From an uncultured Dechloromonas sp. (lineage in GTDB: Bacteria > Pseudomonadota > Gammaproteobacteria > Burkholderiales > Rhodocyclaceae), in the NCBI GenBank assembly GCA_937996725.1, contig CALKUR010000072.1, positions 1 to 8,986 of the forward strand: DNA of 8,986 nt, read 5' to 3'. Positions 1 to 6,882 of the stretch are shown piece by piece. Position 1 is the first letter of the stretch, and every line of letters starts with the position of its first letter. The notes beneath the pieces were generated by a model. The model did not search any database and was not told where the DNA came from. It worked only from the letters and a program-made list of their open reading frames with translations. Both the position numbers and the translations under genes were made by a program.

Positions 1-360
1 ACCTGCCGACCGCGGCTCATAGAAGCGCAGCGTAGCAATCGCATCGACCCAGGCTTCGACATCACTGAGTGTTGGCAACGGTTCCGACATCCCCTGGACG
101 TCGTCGATGTCATTCAAACCAGGCTCGACCCTGTTCGATGGTTCAACCACCATCCCCGCCAGAGCGGGTTCGTCCTGCGCCCATTGCGGCTCCTGACGTC
201 CTTCGTCCACCAGCCCGACAACGGGCTCCTCTGAGACCGGGGCAGCAGATTCCAAGCCGTGTGTTTTACGATACTTACGTTCCAGCCAACGGTTATAGAC
301 CACCACCAACAGGATGGCGACCAGGCCGAGACCGACCAGGCTGAGTTGCAATTCGTTCAT
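1..360 (-). CDS. zipA: Cell division protein ZipA, N-terminal part (runs off left edge)
   Basis: ZipA anchors and bundles FtsZ filaments at the inner membrane during septum assembly. The 120 residues visible begin with a short outer N-terminus and one strong hydrophobic segment at about residues 6-22, followed by a basic stretch (RWLERKYRK, 24-32), as expected for a type Ib membrane anchor with the rest in the cytoplasm. Residues about 36-97 form an acidic, Pro/Glu-rich linker. The final visible segment (VEAWVDAIATLRFYEP, 101-116) looks like the start of the C-terminal FtsZ-binding domain in its betaproteobacterial form. The start ATG (358-360) overlaps the smc stop as ATGA, so translation is probably coupled to smc. 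The position directly after smc is the usual smc-zipA(-ligA) order. The 3' end lies outside the window. The name rests on architecture and synteny more than on the FtsZ-binding domain, which is mostly unseen. Confidence 0.85.
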   Translation of the reverse strand, partial: MNELQLSLVGLGLVAILLVVVYNRWLERKYRKTHGLESAAPVSEEPVVGLVDEGRQEPQWAQDEPALAGMVVEPSNRVEPGLNDIDDVQGMSEPLPTLSDVEAWVDAIATLRFYEPRSAG

Positions 361-3300
361 GATGTCGCCACCGTTTTTTCACGCATTTGGAGGGCTTCTT
401 CCATATCGACTTCCACGATGCGGGATACGCCAAATTCCTGCATCGTGACTCCCACCAATTGACTCCCCATTTCCATGGCAATCTTGTTGTGGCTAATAAA
501 CAGGAACTGGGTCTTGTCGGACATGCGCTTCACCATATCGCAGAAACGTACAGTGTTGGCATCATCCAGCGGCGCATCGACTTCATCCAGCAGGCAGAAC
601 GGTGCAGGATTTAACTGGAATAGCGAGAAAACAAGCGCAATCGCCGTCAGCGTCTTCTCACCACCCGATAGCAGATGAATCGTCGAGTTCTTTTTACCCG
701 GCGGTTGCGCCATCACCTGAACGCCGGCATCGAGAATTTCGTCGCCAGTCATGATCAACCGCGCCTCACCGCCACCAAACAGTGTCGGGAAGAGTGAACC
801 GAAGTGCTGGTTGACCGAATCAAAAGTCTCCTGCAGCAAAGCACGGGTTTCCTTATCGATGCGACGGATGGCGCTTTCCAGCGTCTCCATGGCGCGCATC
901 AGGTCATCCGACTGTGCGTCGAGGAATGTTTTACGCTCCTGCGCCGAATTCAACTCGACCAGCGCCGCCAGGTTGACCGGGCCCATGGCCTCGATCTCAC
1001 GCTGTAGTCGGGTAATGCTGGCTTGCAGCGGTGCCGGCTTAAGGTCGCCGACGTTTTGCAGCAGAACTTCAATCTGTTCGGCCGAGCAACCCGCTTCCGT
1101 CAACAGCGCCTCGAATTGCGCAGCGGCCAATTCAGCCGCCTGCAGTTTCAGCTGATGATCATTGATCCGGGCACGAACCGGTTCTAGCTGTTGCTCCATG
1201 CGCAGGCGATTTTCTTCCTGGGCACGCAATGCACCCGCATGGCTTTCGGCGGTATCGCGGATATCGGCCAATGCCTGCTCGCGTTCGCCACGCATCATCA
1301 GTGCGGCTTCGAGCTTCTCACGCAGCTCATCGCCATCGGCACCTTCTAGCTCTGCCTTCGCCTGAGCCGTACCATCGTCGATGCGGCGGCATTCGTCAAC
1401 GGACAAACGGCTCTGCGTCCGCAAATCATCCAGACGGGTCTGGCACTCACGGCAGGAAAACTCGGCTTCCTGCACTTCACGCTCAACCTTGACCATGGCA
1501 TCACGAGCATCACGCAACGCACGGCTCGCGGTTTCGCGCACCGAAAGACGTTCGGTCAGCGATGTCTGCGCGATGGCCACCGATCCTTCAAGGTTCTGCA
1601 GCAAACCCGATAACTCGTCGACACGCGTAACTTCGCTTGCACGTTCGGCATTCAATTCTTCCTGCGCGGTCTTCAGGGCCTTGTGACGTTCTTCATGGTG
1701 ACGAATCGTCTGCACCAGGCGCTCGTGTTCCATCGTCCTGTTAGAGAGATCACTCTGCGCCGTCTGCGCCTGCTGGCGCAAACCTTCCAGGGTCTGACGT
1801 GCCAGACGCAATGCTTCTCGAGCCGCTTCGACCGTATACGTTGATGCCTCTGCCGGGCCCGTCAATTCGGCAACACGGGCTTCCGTGCTTTCCAGTTCCT
1901 GCTGACGTTCGAGTAATCCATGGTCCGCCGCATCCGGGGCAAAGAAGGTCACGCTGTAACGATCCAGCAAATGGCCTTCCTGCGTCACGACGGTTTCACC
2001 CGCCGCCAGACCCGCTTGCAACGCACGCGCAGCGACCAACGTCGGGGCCACACGAATGCCGGCCAACCACTGGCCGAGAATCGGCTTGAGCCCATCTTCC
2101 AGACACTCGACCTTGTGCAACAACGCATCTGCAGTCGCAACAGCGGCACTGCCACTCGTGCCGGACATCATGAGCGTCACACGTAAACCCGGCGGCTCGT
2201 CGAACCAACGATCCAAATCCGGCAGATTCTGTTGGCCACAAGCCACAGCCTTGAGGCGATCTCGCAGCACGGCTTCTACGGCCAGCTCCCAGCCTTGGGC
2301 AACGCGAATCTGTTGCCACAACGCGGGACGGTCCTGCAGACCGGCTTTTTTCAGCCAATCCGGGAGGCTTCCTGTCGCCTGTACGCGCTCTTGCAATTGT
2401 TTCAGCGCCTGATGGCGTGCCTGTACACGAGTCAATTCTGCCTGCAACTCACGCTGCCGCTCGCTGGCGGCTTGTTGCGCGTGCTCCGCATCATGCAAAG
2501 CCTGTTCAGCAACGGTCTGTTGCTCCTGGAGCTCGGCCAGCGTCATACCCGCGGCTTCACGTGCCTCGGCCAGCACCTGTAGTTGTTCGGTATCGGGTGG
2601 GGTCAGCGCCGCTTCGTCGCGCGCCATCCGTTCGATCTGCTGATCAATCCGCGCCAGATTGCGTTCAGCGTTGGCACGATTGGCCTGTGCCACTTGCAAT
2701 CGTTGTTCCAGACCAGAGAGCTCACCACGGAACTGGCCGGCCTGGGACTGCGCCTCGCGCTCGGCCGCTTCAAAGGCCGGCAGGCCTTCTTGAGCATGCG
2801 CCAACATTTCCTGTGCCTGCGCCAAACGCAGCGCGGCATGCTCCTGCAGTTCAGTCCAGCGCACCAGATCTTCTTCTGCTTGCACCTGACGTTGTTGCCA
2901 ACTCTGCTTCTCTGCCGCCAATTGCATCAACCGCGATTCAAGATTGCGGCGCGTTTCCTGGCGGTGACGGATATCGGCCTCAATCGTGGCGACTTCGGCA
3001 TTAATACTGAAGAAGGCGCTCTGCGCCGTCTGCACGGCATCGTTGGCCGTGTAATAAGCTTCGCGCAGGGTTTCCAGTTCAGCTTCGATGTTCCGCTGGC
3101 GGGCAACCGTCTCTTCCAGTTCAATCTGCGCGGTCGACAAACTCGCCGAGAGCGTGGTGGCATCAGTACGCCCTTCCAGCAAACGCACGGACCACAGCTT
3201 CTGCTGCGTGCCCATCAATTCGGCTTGTAGGCCTTGATAACGCTCGGCCACTTCGGCCTGGCTCTCAAGGCGGCTGATCTGCGTGCCTAGTTCCTGGCGG

Positions 3301-3890
3301 ATATCTTCCAGGCGTGCGAGGTTTTCACGCGTATCGGCCAGACGGCCTTCGGTTTCCTTGCGACGCTCTTTATAACGGGTGACGCCAGCAGCTTCTTCAA
3401 GGAAGACGCGTAGTTCTTCGGGCTTCGCTTCAATAATGCGCGACACGGTGCCTTGACCGATGATCGCGTAAGCGCGCGGACCCAGGCCGGTACCCATGAA
3501 CAGATCCGTCACATCCTTACGACGCACTTTGAGGTTGTTAATGAAGTAATCCGATTGGCCATTACGCGTGAGCACACGCTTCACCGACAACTCGGCATAC
3601 TGGGACCACTGACCCACGGCGCGACCCAAGCTGTTATCAAAGACCATTTCAACGCTGGCCCGCGAGACCGGTTTACGACTGGTCGTACCGTTAAAAATCA
3701 CGTCCTGCATCGATTCGCCACGGAGTTCGGTCGCACGGGACTCGCCTAAGACCCAACGAACGGCATCCATGATATTGGACTTACCGCAGCCATTAGGACC
3801 GACCACACCGATCAGCTGGCCCGGCAATTCAACCTGGGTGGGATCGACAAAGGATTTGAAACCGGCGAGTTTGAGCTTATTAAGACGCAT
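357..3890 (-). CDS. smc: Chromosome segregation/condensation protein SMC
   Basis: SMC is the ATPase subunit of bacterial condensin. It dimerises through its hinge and works with ScpA and ScpB to load on and extrude chromosomal DNA. The product is 1177 aa, close to the family norm of about 1150-1190. Seen in order: Walker A GPNGCGKS (31-38), the N-terminal ATPase lobe to about 165, a long Glu/Gln/Arg/Ala-rich coiled coil, a hinge at about 505-650 beginning near PDWLKKAGL, a returning coiled coil, the ABC signature LLSGGEK (1073-1079), Walker B FCLLDE (1098-1103), the D-loop APLDD and the switch histidine in FISHNK. The start is the ATG at 3888-3890 (MRLNKLKLAGFKSF), the canonical SMC N-terminus. 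An in-frame upstream ATG would add 23 residues unlike any SMC. The stop TGA overlaps the zipA ATG. The gene is transcribed divergently from queF. No frameshift or missing catalytic motif was seen. Confidence 0.98.
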   Translation of the reverse strand: MRLNKLKLAGFKSFVDPTQVELPGQLIGVVGPNGCGKSNIMDAVRWVLGESRATELRGESMQDVIFNGTTSRKPVSRASVEMVFDNSLGRAVGQWSQYAELSVKRVLTRNGQSDYFINNLKVRRKDVTDLFMGTGLGPRAYAIIGQGTVSRIIEAKPEELRVFLEEAAGVTRYKERRKETEGRLADTRENLARLEDIRQELGTQISRLESQAEVAERYQGLQAELMGTQQKLWSVRLLEGRTDATTLSASLSTAQIELEETVARQRNIEAELETLREAYYTANDAVQTAQSAFFSINAEVATIEADIRHRQETRRNLESRLMQLAAEKQSWQQRQVQAEEDLVRWTELQEHAALRLAQAQEMLAHAQEGLPAFEAAEREAQSQAGQFRGELSGLEQRLQVAQANRANAERNLARIDQQIERMARDEAALTPPDTEQLQVLAEAREAAGMTLAELQEQQTVAEQALHDAEHAQQAASERQRELQAELTRVQARHQALKQLQERVQATGSLPDWLKKAGLQDRPALWQQIRVAQGWELAVEAVLRDRLKAVACGQQNLPDLDRWFDEPPGLRVTLMMSGTSGSAAVATADALLHKVECLEDGLKPILGQWLAGIRVAPTLVAARALQAGLAAGETVVTQEGHLLDRYSVTFFAPDAADHGLLERQQELESTEARVAELTGPAEASTYTVEAAREALRLARQTLEGLRQQAQTAQSDLSNRTMEHERLVQTIRHHEERHKALKTAQEELNAERASEVTRVDELSGLLQNLEGSVAIAQTSLTERLSVRETASRALRDARDAMVKVEREVQEAEFSCRECQTRLDDLRTQSRLSVDECRRIDDGTAQAKAELEGADGDELREKLEAALMMRGEREQALADIRDTAESHAGALRAQEENRLRMEQQLEPVRARINDHQLKLQAAELAAAQFEALLTEAGCSAEQIEVLLQNVGDLKPAPLQASITRLQREIEAMGPVNLAALVELNSAQERKTFLDAQSDDLMRAMETLESAIRRIDKETRALLQETFDSVNQHFGSLFPTLFGGGEARLIMTGDEILDAGVQVMAQPPGKKNSTIHLLSGGEKTLTAIALVFSLFQLNPAPFCLLDEVDAPLDDANTVRFCDMVKRMSDKTQFLFISHNKIAMEMGSQLVGVTMQEFGVSRIVEVDMEEALQMREKTVATS

Positions 3891-3901
3891 AAATTCTGTT
3901 T

Positions 3902-3918
3902 TCGCCCTACAAAGGCGA
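3902..3918 (-). promoter_or_regulatory. Possible leader hairpin just upstream of the smc start
   Basis: Read on the smc strand, UCGCCUU (3918-3912) pairs with AGGGCGA (3908-3902) to give seven base pairs, one of them G-U, around a UGU triloop. The stem ends 11 nt before the smc ATG. The only Shine-Dalgarno-like run in this leader (AGGG) lies inside the 3' arm. The pairing is read directly from the sequence; a role in limiting smc translation is inference. Such hairpins also arise by chance. Confidence 0.3.
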
Positions 3919-3970
3919 TAATCGGATGGGCAGACCAAAAAACTGCGCTGAACTGCCAATAAAGGCTGCT

Positions 3971-3976
3971 TATAAT
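3971..3976 (+). promoter_or_regulatory. Candidate -10 box for queF, possibly shared with smc on the other strand
   Basis: A perfect TATAAT lies 37 nt upstream of the queF ATG and would give a 5' leader of about 30 nt. The hexamer at a 17-nt spacing (ctgaac, 3948-3953) matches the -35 consensus poorly. On the opposite strand the same A/T patch reads TATTAT (3977-3972), which could serve as the smc -10 with a leader of about 75 nt, again without a good -35. This is the only credible sigma-70 -10 between the two divergent genes. Start sites are not known. Confidence 0.4.
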
Positions 3977-4013
3977 ATCAGCTGAACAACCCCAAACATA
4001 ACGCGAAACGTCT

Positions 4014-4433
4014 ATGAGCACCCAACCAAGCAAGACGCTGGAAACTTTTCCGAATCCCACGCCTCAACGTGACTTCATCATTCATATGGAAGTCCCTGAA
4101 TTTACTTGTCTTTGCCCAAAAACTGGGCAACCGGACTTCGCGACCCTGGTACTGGACTACATCCCGGACAACCTCTGCGTCGAACTAAAAAGCCTCAAGC
4201 TTTACATGTGGAGTTTCCGCGACGAAGGCGCATTCCATGAAGCCGTCACCAACCGCATTCTGGATGACTTGGTCCAAGCGACGGCGCCCCGATTCATGCG
4301 CCTGACGGCCAAGTTCTACGTCCGCGGCGGGGTCTTCACGACCGTCATCGCGGAGCACCGCAAGCCGGGCTGGCAACAGGCCACGCCCGTCACCCTGATT
4401 GACGTTCCCAGCCAGGCCAGCACGCGCGGCTGA
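4014..4433 (+). CDS. queF: NADPH-dependent 7-cyano-7-deazaguanine (preQ0) reductase QueF, short type
   Basis: QueF reduces the nitrile of preQ0 to the amine preQ1 using NADPH. This is a cytoplasmic step in making queuosine, the modified base at position 34 of tRNAs with GUN anticodons. The 139-aa product is the short, single-domain (YkvM-like) form rather than the roughly 280-aa tandem form found in E. coli. The active site is visible: the Cys that forms the thioimide adduct is C34 in LCPKTGQPDF, and the proton donor is D41. The QueF family motif follows as ELKSLKLYMWSFR (57-69), then FHE (74-76), whose His and Glu are conserved. The start ATG gives a typical N-terminus (KTLETFPNP). It is not preceded by a clear Shine-Dalgarno sequence. 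No other queuosine gene lies nearby, and I recognised no preQ1 riboswitch in the short leader. It is divergent from smc and 36 nt upstream of the next gene. Confidence 0.97.
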   Translation: MSTQPSKTLETFPNPTPQRDFIIHMEVPEFTCLCPKTGQPDFATLVLDYIPDNLCVELKSLKLYMWSFRDEGAFHEAVTNRILDDLVQATAPRFMRLTAKFYVRGGVFTTVIAEHRKPGWQQATPVTLIDVPSQASTRG

Positions 4434-4460
4434 TCCTTTTGCATTGTTCAAGCCACCCCT

Positions 4461-4464
4461 GAGG
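4461..4464 (+). promoter_or_regulatory. Ribosome binding site of the small secreted protein gene
   Basis: GAGG lies 5 nt before the ATG at 4470 (gaggttcctatg). It supports this start and shows that the small gene has its own translation signal, in contrast to queF, which has none that is clear. Confidence 0.65.
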
Positions 4465-4469
4465 TTCCT

Positions 4470-4838
4470 ATGTACAACAAGCCCATCACATCCTTCGTTA
4501 CTGCCATCTGCCTGCTGGGCGCCGGTCTGGCGCAAGCAGCCAACATGGCGTTCATGATGGATCAGGCCATGTCACGCTTTAACGAACAAGACGCCGAGTT
4601 TTTTAACGCCGCATCCGCCAAAGCCCTGGCCGCCAAAGATGGGGCTCACATCCGCTGGAGCAATCCGGCATCGGGTGCCTTTGGCACGGTCACGCCTTAT
4701 CCGGATCCGCAAAAAAACCCGGCCTGTCGGGAGATCCACATCGAGAACGTCGCCGAGAACGTGAAGAGCGCCGGCTACTACCGATTCTGCAAACGTGGCG
4801 ACGGTTCCTGGCAACCGGTTATGCCATCGCGCCAGTAA
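4470..4838 (+). CDS. Small secreted protein resembling the C-terminal domain of 17-kDa-type surface antigens
   Basis: The 122-aa product begins with a clear Sec signal peptide: a Lys near the N-terminus, a hydrophobic core at about 8-21 and an AQA|AN cleavage site after residue 23. There is no lipobox, since C14 sits mid-core. The mature protein is about 99 aa. From about residue 58 it shows the spacing GAHIRWSNPASGAFGTVTPY, then CREIH (86-90), then FCKRGDGSWQ (106-115). This is reminiscent of the C-terminal domain of RT0821/Lpp0805-type surface proteins, which follows a glycine-zipper segment in many proteobacteria. No glycine zipper is present here. C86 and C107 could form a disulfide in the periplasm. 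Function is unknown. The gene follows queF by 36 nt without an obvious terminator, so they may be co-transcribed, but no functional link is evident. It converges on the MATE gene with a 9-nt gap. The gene call is firm; the family assignment is tentative. Confidence 0.8.
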   Translation: MYNKPITSFVTAICLLGAGLAQAANMAFMMDQAMSRFNEQDAEFFNAASAKALAAKDGAHIRWSNPASGAFGTVTPYPDPQKNPACREIHIENVAENVKSAGYYRFCKRGDGSWQPVMPSRQ

Positions 4839-4847
4839 ACAACCTAC

Positions 4848-6224
4848 TCAGGCCAGGTTGCGATGCCTGGCCGACTGCACCCAGATCAGGAGTGTGAGCA
4901 GACCCACTGCGGCCAGGAATGTGGCAATGAGCGCCGCGCACCAGAAACCGGCAGCGCCCATAGGAGAGACGCCGAGGCTGGGAAGCCCCGTGAACGCCAA
5001 CACGTACCCGCCAGCCAATCCCACGAGCCAGAATGCAGCAAGGTGCACACCGAGCGGAACAAAGGTGACGCGGTAGCCGCGCAGTGCGAATCCGGCGATC
5101 GTCTGAAGCGCATCAAATAACTGATAAGCGGCCACGTAGCCGATCAGCCCCACCGCCACACCAATGACGGCCGGATCTGGCGATCCGAGGGCGGCCAAAG
5201 GCTCCCGGAAAACCCAAAGCGCCGCCGCCAGAAATAAGGCACCGACGGCCGCCACCATGAAACTGGCGCGTGACAACGCTTCTGCACCGCGGACATCGCG
5301 TCCGCCGTCAGCCTGGCCGATCAGTGCTGCCGTCGCTGTACCGACTGCCAATGGGAACATGTAGACCATGGCTGAAATATTCGCGACGATACGGTGCCCG
5401 GCAAGAATTTCCGGACCAAGCCGGGCTATAAAGATCGCCATCAGGGTAAAGGCCGATATTTCAACAAAATATGACAACCCCATCGGCACACCGACGCGCA
5501 ACAAATGTTTCTGCGTCGGTAGATCCGGCCGCCCAGGCCATAATCCGGCGCCCTGCATCAAACGGCGGTAATAAGGGCTCCGCCAGAGCACGAGCAACCC
5601 CGTCAGACAGACAGCCCAGGCCAGCAATGCTTGCGAGCTGGCCGCGCCGATGGCCCCCAGGCCTAAACCGAACGTCAGACCCGCGATAGTGACGCTATCA
5701 GCCAGTATAGGCGCCAGCAAAGCATGGCACGTCGTTTGCACCAGGCTGAGCCACATCAGCGGTCGAGTGCGCCCCACCCCGCCGGCGATAGCGTGGAACG
5801 CCCGATACCCCAATGATGCCGGCAAAGAGAGCGCCAGCACGCGTAAATATTCCGCCGTGATGGCGGCAACTGGCTCAGGCAGCTCGGCGAAGGCAATCAT
5901 CCAGTCGGGAAAACACAGAATCACATCACCAATGAGTGCCAACAGGAGCACCAACCAGAAGGCCTGGCGGATCAACTGCGCAGCGCCCTCGCTATCCCCC
6001 TTCCCCAGGCGATGTGCCACACTCGGCAAGATCGCCTGCACCACACCGGATAAAGCCAGCGCCAACGATACATAAATGCTGGCGCCAACGGCCAGCGCCG
6101 CCAGATTGTCCGTTCCAGCCCGGCCAACAACGATGGTATCAATCGCCATCATGCCAATCGTGGCCAACTGTGCCACCAGGACGGGCCAAGCCAAACGACT
6201 TAAACGGACTATGGGACGAGACAT
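4848..6224 (-). CDS. MATE-family multidrug/cation antiporter, NorM-like
   Basis: This is a probable inner-membrane exporter of the MATE superfamily, which moves cationic drugs or metabolites out in exchange for Na+ or H+. The product is 458 aa with about twelve hydrophobic segments in two related halves, the normal NorM size. Acidic residues that line up by local context with functionally important ones in Vibrio cholerae NorM are present: D29 in MMAIDTIVVG (helix 1), E255 in YFVEISAF (helix 7) and D371 in QLFDALQ (helix 10). The segment IGQADG (302-307) and the motif ALRGYR are typical NorM landmarks. The start ATG (6222-6224, MSRPIVRLSRLAWPVL) matches the family N-terminus. Reading further upstream only re-translates the preceding gene. 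It begins 4 nt after the permease-like gene, so it is probably the last gene of that operon. No strong Shine-Dalgarno is visible, so coupling is likely. The substrate cannot be told from sequence. Confidence 0.93.
   Translation of the reverse strand: MSRPIVRLSRLAWPVLVAQLATIGMMAIDTIVVGRAGTDNLAALAVGASIYVSLALALSGVVQAILPSVAHRLGKGDSEGAAQLIRQAFWLVLLLALIGDVILCFPDWMIAFAELPEPVAAITAEYLRVLALSLPASLGYRAFHAIAGGVGRTRPLMWLSLVQTTCHALLAPILADSVTIAGLTFGLGLGAIGAASSQALLAWAVCLTGLLVLWRSPYYRRLMQGAGLWPGRPDLPTQKHLLRVGVPMGLSYFVEISAFTLMAIFIARLGPEILAGHRIVANISAMVYMFPLAVGTATAALIGQADGGRDVRGAEALSRASFMVAAVGALFLAAALWVFREPLAALGSPDPAVIGVAVGLIGYVAAYQLFDALQTIAGFALRGYRVTFVPLGVHLAAFWLVGLAGGYVLAFTGLPSLGVSPMGAAGFWCAALIATFLAAVGLLTLLIWVQSARHRNLA
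4851..4872. terminator. Perfect inverted repeat at a convergent gene junction, possible weak terminator
   Basis: GGCCAGG (4851-4857) and CCTGGCC (4866-4872) form a 7-bp GC-rich stem with an 8-nt loop. The stem starts 12 nt after the small secreted protein's stop and lies within the last codons of the MATE gene. No T-tract follows on the plus strand. On the minus strand only a mildly T-rich stretch follows. The position suits a bidirectional stop, but it is not a classical intrinsic terminator. Confidence 0.25.
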
Positions 6225-6228
6225 CGGT

Positions 6229-6882
6229 TCAAGCTTGATCAATATAACGAACGGCATCAAACATGGCCACCCGGTCTGGCTGATACACCACCAACACCGT
6301 GAGCAGCATGCCGGTGAGCCAGGCCTCGGAAAACGCCACGAGCAGCCAGTAGGACGCAAAATCCTCCAGCAACGAACCCCAGGGGTATATCTGCATTAGC
6401 CAAAGCATGCCGGCCAGGGTCCAGCCAGTGAGCAAAACCACACCGGCACTCGCAAAGAACCCGCCCACAAAAATAAAGACGAAAATGTTGCTGGGTAACT
6501 TGCTCACCACATGCGCAAACCGTCGGCTAATCAAAATCGGCAAGAACACCAGTAAGCAGGCATTGAGTCCGAATAGCGCCCAATCAATAGACGCTATCAC
6601 GCATACTGACACCAGGGCCAGGCTCAACGGAATGGCTGCCAGGCCTGGACCAAACACCAAAGTGCACAGCATGGCCCCCAGCAAATGTAGAGAAAGTCCA
6701 GGCAAGGTTTCTGCGCGTATCTGCCAGAGAACCATGAGCGACAGTGAGGCGATCAATAAGGGTAGCCAGGGCCTGCGGGCAGAACGGGTTTGCCAGAGAG
6801 ACCGCCCCGTTCGCCAATACCCGATTGCCGCCAATATCGAACCCAGGATCACCCAGCCCGAATCAACGGCGACAGGAATCAC
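6229..6882 (-). CDS. CbiM-like energy-coupling-factor permease family membrane protein (COG3235 type)
   Basis: This 217-aa integral membrane protein has about six hydrophobic segments. It carries features I associate with the 'energy-coupling factor ABC transporter permease' (COG3235) proteins common in beta- and gammaproteobacteria: LWQIRAETLPGLSLHLLGA (52-70) with H66, WALFGLNA (101-108), FSEAWLTGM (184-192) with E186, and the ending VYQPDRVAMFDAVRYID. The family is related to the CbiM substrate-binding subunit of cobalt/nickel ECF transporters. The metal-binding N-terminus of true CbiM (MHI...) is absent, and no ATPase or T-component gene is in the window, so transport of a metal is unproven. 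The start is a GTG (6880-6882) that overlaps the ppx TGA as GTGA, with no visible Shine-Dalgarno, which points to coupling with ppx. It ends 4 nt before the MATE gene. Confidence 0.8.
   Translation of the reverse strand: MIPVAVDSGWVILGSILAAIGYWRTGRSLWQTRSARRPWLPLLIASLSLMVLWQIRAETLPGLSLHLLGAMLCTLVFGPGLAAIPLSLALVSVCVIASIDWALFGLNACLLVFLPILISRRFAHVVSKLPSNIFVFIFVGGFFASAGVVLLTGWTLAGMLWLMQIYPWGSLLEDFASYWLLVAFSEAWLTGMLLTVLVVYQPDRVAMFDAVRYIDQA

Noticed and set aside
751..3749. Many open frames of 60-215 codons antisense or out of frame to smc
   Set aside because: They are Arg/Ser/Pro/His-rich, lack recognisable domains or good ribosome binding sites, and lie inside an intact, strongly supported smc gene.
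3891..3959. N-terminal extension of smc by 23 codons to an upstream ATG
   Set aside because: The extra residues do not resemble an SMC N-terminus; the canonical MRLNKLKLAGFKSF starts at 3890 and the extension would cover the promoter region.
3947..3987. Direct repeat GCTGAAC (3947-3953 and 3981-3987) flanking the -10 box
   Set aside because: Seven bases repeated once within about 120 bp is not unexpected by chance, and no known operator was recognised.
3977..4013. preQ1 riboswitch before queF
   Set aside because: The short leader shows neither a convincing preQ1-I hairpin with A-rich tail nor a larger class II or III fold.
4434..4469. Terminator between queF and the small secreted protein gene
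   Set aside because: No stem longer than about 4 bp with a following T-tract is visible in these 36 nt.
6225..6359. Upstream extension of the MATE gene
   Set aside because: The additional 45 codons lie within the permease-like gene in another frame and are Cys/Trp/Pro-rich, unlike MATE N-termini.
5650..6399. Plus-strand open frames across the MATE and permease genes
   Set aside because: Low-complexity Arg/Pro/Ser-rich translations opposite well-supported membrane protein genes; shadow frames.
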